Source of the DNA: Alphaproteobacteria bacterium
GTDB lineage: Bacteria; Pseudomonadota; Alphaproteobacteria; Rhodobacterales; Rhodobacteraceae
NCBI GenBank assembly: GCA_003696705.1
Contig: RFGD01000220.1
Span: 1 to 14,459 of the forward strand
Length of the DNA stretch: 14,459 bases
Direction of reading: 5' to 3'
In this document: one piece after another, positions 14,010 through 14,459 of the stretch
Numbering within the stretch: the first letter of the stretch is position 1
Layout: every line of letters starts with the position of its first letter
Program-made: the position numbers and the translations under genes
Notes under the pieces: generated by a model
Database searches by the model: none
Told to the model about the DNA's origin: nothing
Seen by the model: the letters and a program-made list of their open reading frames with translations, nothing else

Positions 14010-14459
14010 CGGTGTCTCCGTTCGTCACGCCGTCGATCAGGTTGTAGGACAAAAGGTCCGGCATGTCCGCCGGATCGCGCAAAAGGGGCTCGAGGCGGCG
14101 CGGCAGCGCCTCCAGCTCGGCCGCCAGGCGCGCGCGGGCCGCAACCGCCTCGTCGATGTCCGTCGGCACAAGGGCAATTTCGGCCCCCGTCGGCACCTGG
14201 GCGAGTGCCGGAAGATCGGCGCCGATCACCGTTCCGATCCGGGGATAGCCGCCGGTCGGCTGATGGTCGGCCATGAGGACGGTCGGCATTCCGTCGCCGC
14301 CGATCTGGATGTCGCCGGGACAGACGGCATCCGAGAGGATGCGAAGCCCGGCCTCTGCCGGAAGCGGTCCGGCCTCGGGTTCGAGGCGGATGCCCATGCG
14401 ATCGCGAAGTCGGCTGACGCGGAAGGGCCGCGAAACGAAATGTGTCAGGGCGTCGGCCG
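13996..14459 (-). CDS. pxpC: 5-oxoprolinase subunit C, C-terminal part (carboxyltransferase-like), cut by window edge
   Basis: The 153 visible residues are the C-terminal half of the biotin-dependent carboxyltransferase-like (KipA/PxpC) fold. The open frame continues to the window edge, reading FRVSRLRDRMGIRLEPEAG, so the ATG at 14397 is internal. Typical motifs follow: SDAVCPGDIQIGGDGMP, LMADHQPTGGYPRIGTVIGADLP and LAQVPTGAEIALVP. The last 45 residues are an acidic, Leu-rich tail. The stop overlaps the pxpA start by 14 bases. The missing partner pxpB would be expected upstream, outside the window. Confidence 0.93.
   Translation of the reverse strand, partial: ADALTHFVSRPFRVSRLRDRMGIRLEPEAGPLPAEAGLRILSDAVCPGDIQIGGDGMPTVLMADHQPTGGYPRIGTVIGADLPALAQVPTGAEIALVPTDIDEAVAARARLAAELEALPRRLEPLLRDPADMPDLLSYNLIDGVTNGDTDELD

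Overview
The window is a GC-rich chromosomal stretch that reads as an alphaproteobacterium of the Rhodobacteraceae (Roseobacter/Rhodobacter type). The evidence is the glnB-glnA pair beside a divergent nnr locus, a DddP-type DMSP lyase, a DUF6314 gene, a bacterial-type Hint-domain gene and uniformly high GC with GC-rich third positions. The DMSP lyase suggests a marine or salt-associated lifestyle. I see no transposase, integrase, phage gene, CRISPR array or rRNA.

Layout, left to right. Trigger factor (tig, minus) and tRNA-Leu(UAG) (minus) are followed by a divergent Hint-domain gene (plus). Convergent to it is an nnrD/nnrE pair (minus) for repair of damaged NAD(P)H, encoded as two overlapping ORFs rather than the usual single fusion. 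Divergent from nnrE is the nitrogen-assimilation pair glnB (PII) and glnA (type I glutamine synthetase), closed by a strong hairpin terminator. A DUF3445 gene (heme-dependent oxidative N-demethylase family, minus) is divergent from dddP (DMSP lyase, plus). An alpha/beta hydrolase-OsmC fusion (plus) follows. The biotin transporter subunit gene bioY and a DUF6314 gene (both minus) are divergent from purB (plus). A small Cys-containing secreted protein gene comes next. The right end holds the 5-oxoprolinase genes pxpA and the 3' part of pxpC (minus, running off the edge).

Most of the region is core metabolism: protein folding, nitrogen assimilation, cofactor repair, purine synthesis, biotin uptake and 5-oxoproline use. 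Two neighbours, dddP and the DUF3445 gene, point to use of methylated marine osmolytes (DMSP sulfur/carbon and methylated amines). That they work together is inference from their divergent arrangement.

There is no gene-free stretch longer than 300 bases. I found no clear wholly new system. The points most worth a second look are the dddP/DUF3445 divergent pair, the Hint protein lacking its N-terminal cysteine, the split nnrE/nnrD locus, and a perfect 12-bp inverted repeat that contains both stop codons of two convergent genes.
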